Shown: positions 63,222-64,000 of the stretch, piece after piece | Position numbering within the stretch: the stretch's first letter is position 1 | How the letters are laid out: every line of letters begins with the position of its first letter | Assembly: GCA_023455425.1 (NCBI GenBank) | Contig: JAEYCM010000001.1 | Coordinates: 1-64,000, forward strand | Origin: Bacillota bacterium | Lineage (GTDB): Bacteria; Bacillota; Clostridia; Christensenellales; CAG-138 | Reading direction: 5' to 3' | Length of the DNA: 64,000 nt | Notes under the pieces: model-generated | Told to the model about the DNA's origin: nothing | Seen by the model: only the letters and a program-made list of their open reading frames with translations | The model's database searches: none | Program-made: the position numbers and the translations under genes

Positions 63222-63247
63222 AAAAAAAGCACCCTTCTTGAGGATGC
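63222..63247 (-). terminator. intrinsic terminator of the HExxH cargo gene
   Basis: Minus strand GCATCCT-CAAGA-AGGGTGC followed by seven T and ATGCCC, nearly the same as the terminator at 56712-56738. It sits between the cargo gene and the portal gene. Confidence 0.8.
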
Positions 63248-63271
63248 TTTATTTTGCAATTTGCGACTTTT

Positions 63272-63991
63272 CTATGCCATACAATCCCATAAATAATCCA
63301 ACTTGAACTTAAGAGACAAAAAATCTATATCAGAAACCGTTGGATACTCGTCTAATCCACGAAGAACCGCTAAAAGTAATTCAGGCAAACCGTTAATATC
63401 AATTTCAAAATCTGACTCCCATACGGAGAACATTGCTAAAAGCACCGCTATGCTTTTGATGTTTTCTGTTGAGGCTATAGCCGTTTTAAATAACGTCCGT
63501 AGTTCTGTCAGCCGAACCGGCATTTCTTTTTCGATTAGGTGCTGCTTTATTTCCGAATATGACATCTGCATAATAATTGGCATTATCGTTCCCGTAAATG
63601 TGCGATGCCCCATTTTTCGAGCCGTGTATTCATCCCATATCTGAAATATGCCCCCATATTTATGATCGCCAACCGCCTCAAAACAACCATCACAATACAA
63701 TTTGCTAAATGAGGTGTTATTTATAGCATGCTGGGTTTCGTGTACGGCCGTCGAAATATATGAAAACCCATCTGCTAGTTGGTGTGTGGAAATTAAGATG
63801 TATTGTATGGAACCCATATCCTTAGGCAGTAGATAAGTTCCATTAGAGCTATCATGTTTCTTTATTTCAGAGAGCGAGCGCCCTTGTAGAAAATCCTTAA
63901 AAGCTAAGTTCTCGCATAGTGCTACAGAATCATCATGCAAATGATCCGAAAAGTGAATACTAATCTTAATATCAGGATGTTCTTGTAACAT
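63272..63991 (-). CDS. putative HExxH zinc-metalloprotease-like cargo protein (5' end uncertain)
   Basis: At least 239 residues; no family recognised. STAVHETQHAINN contains HExxH (HETQH), the usual zinc-protease helix, followed 20-30 residues later by Cys-rich YCDGCFE and EYTARK, where Glu could be a third ligand. No signal peptide is seen in the visible part. The ATG at 63991 lacks a visible ribosome site and the frame is open to the window edge, so the start may lie outside. AT-rich, inserted upstream of portal, own terminator: a second moron. Confidence 0.55.
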   Translation of the reverse strand: MLQEHPDIKISIHFSDHLHDDSVALCENLAFKDFLQGRSLSEIKKHDSSNGTYLLPKDMGSIQYILISTHQLADGFSYISTAVHETQHAINNTSFSKLYCDGCFEAVGDHKYGGIFQIWDEYTARKMGHRTFTGTIMPIIMQMSYSEIKQHLIEKEMPVRLTELRTLFKTAIASTENIKSIAVLLAMFSVWESDFEIDINGLPELLLAVLRGLDEYPTVSDIDFLSLKFKLDYLWDCMA

Positions 63992-64000
63992 CGGGGTTAA

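Larger units (their letters stand above)
45007..64000 (-). mobile_element. siphovirus prophage, late region and integration genes (truncated by window)
   Basis: Leftward block from portal through lysis to tandem serine recombinases, in the canonical order of HK97-like siphoviruses. Terminase and early genes are beyond position 64000. All structural frames seen are intact, so the prophage could be active. Confidence 0.88.

Overview
The window looks like a chromosomal segment of a low-GC-phylum (Firmicutes, probably class Clostridia) anaerobe: strong AGGAGG-type ribosome sites, RpiR/AraC-controlled sugar operons, tandem large serine recombinases and a clostridial-style siphovirus late region. 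This lineage call is an inference from gene content; no rRNA or other marker is present.

Positions 1-20.5 kb are host-like. A two-component system (response regulator, sensor kinase) is translationally overlapped with an extradiol dioxygenase cut by the window edge, and next to a DUF2318 lipoprotein. Then comes a carbohydrate locus. An eight-gene leftward operon carries a ribose-type ABC transporter (binding protein, permease, ATPase, second permease), a COG4091-type SAF oxidoreductase, two SIS isomerase-like proteins and a degenerate M24 peptidase homologue. It is divergent from an AraC-type regulator, and a perfect 16-bp inverted operator pair sits in the two facing promoters. Further right are a zinc dehydrogenase, an RpiR regulator, two FGGY kinases and a fucose/arabinose-isomerase-like protein. 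Together they suggest uptake, oxidation/isomerisation and phosphorylation of an unidentified sugar, sugar acid or polyol.

Positions 20.7-48.6 kb are mobile and defensive. A lone HK97 major capsid gene, an HTH/zinc-ribbon gene and two overlapping large serine recombinases point right (21.3-25.9 kb). A homologous module points left (45.0-48.6 kb). Between these inverted modules lie a complete Wadjet (JetABCD) operon, a two-gene system matching type I Mokosh (kinase-helicase plus partner), an Xre regulator divergent from a five-gene overlapping operon (serine recombinase, two proteins sharing its C-terminal domain, two ParB-like proteins), a YcxB-like membrane protein, and two serine-recombinase remnants.

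Positions 48-64 kb are the late region of a siphovirus prophage read leftwards: portal, ClpP-type protease, capsid, head-tail connectors, major tail protein, tail chaperones with a programmed -1 frameshift, tape measure, distal tail, Gp37-like protein, baseplate/FN3 proteins, holin, endolysin, then the HTH gene and tandem recombinases. Two cargo genes (YcxB-like and an HExxH protein) are inserted between structural genes and end in near-identical intrinsic terminators. The terminase and early genes lie outside the window.
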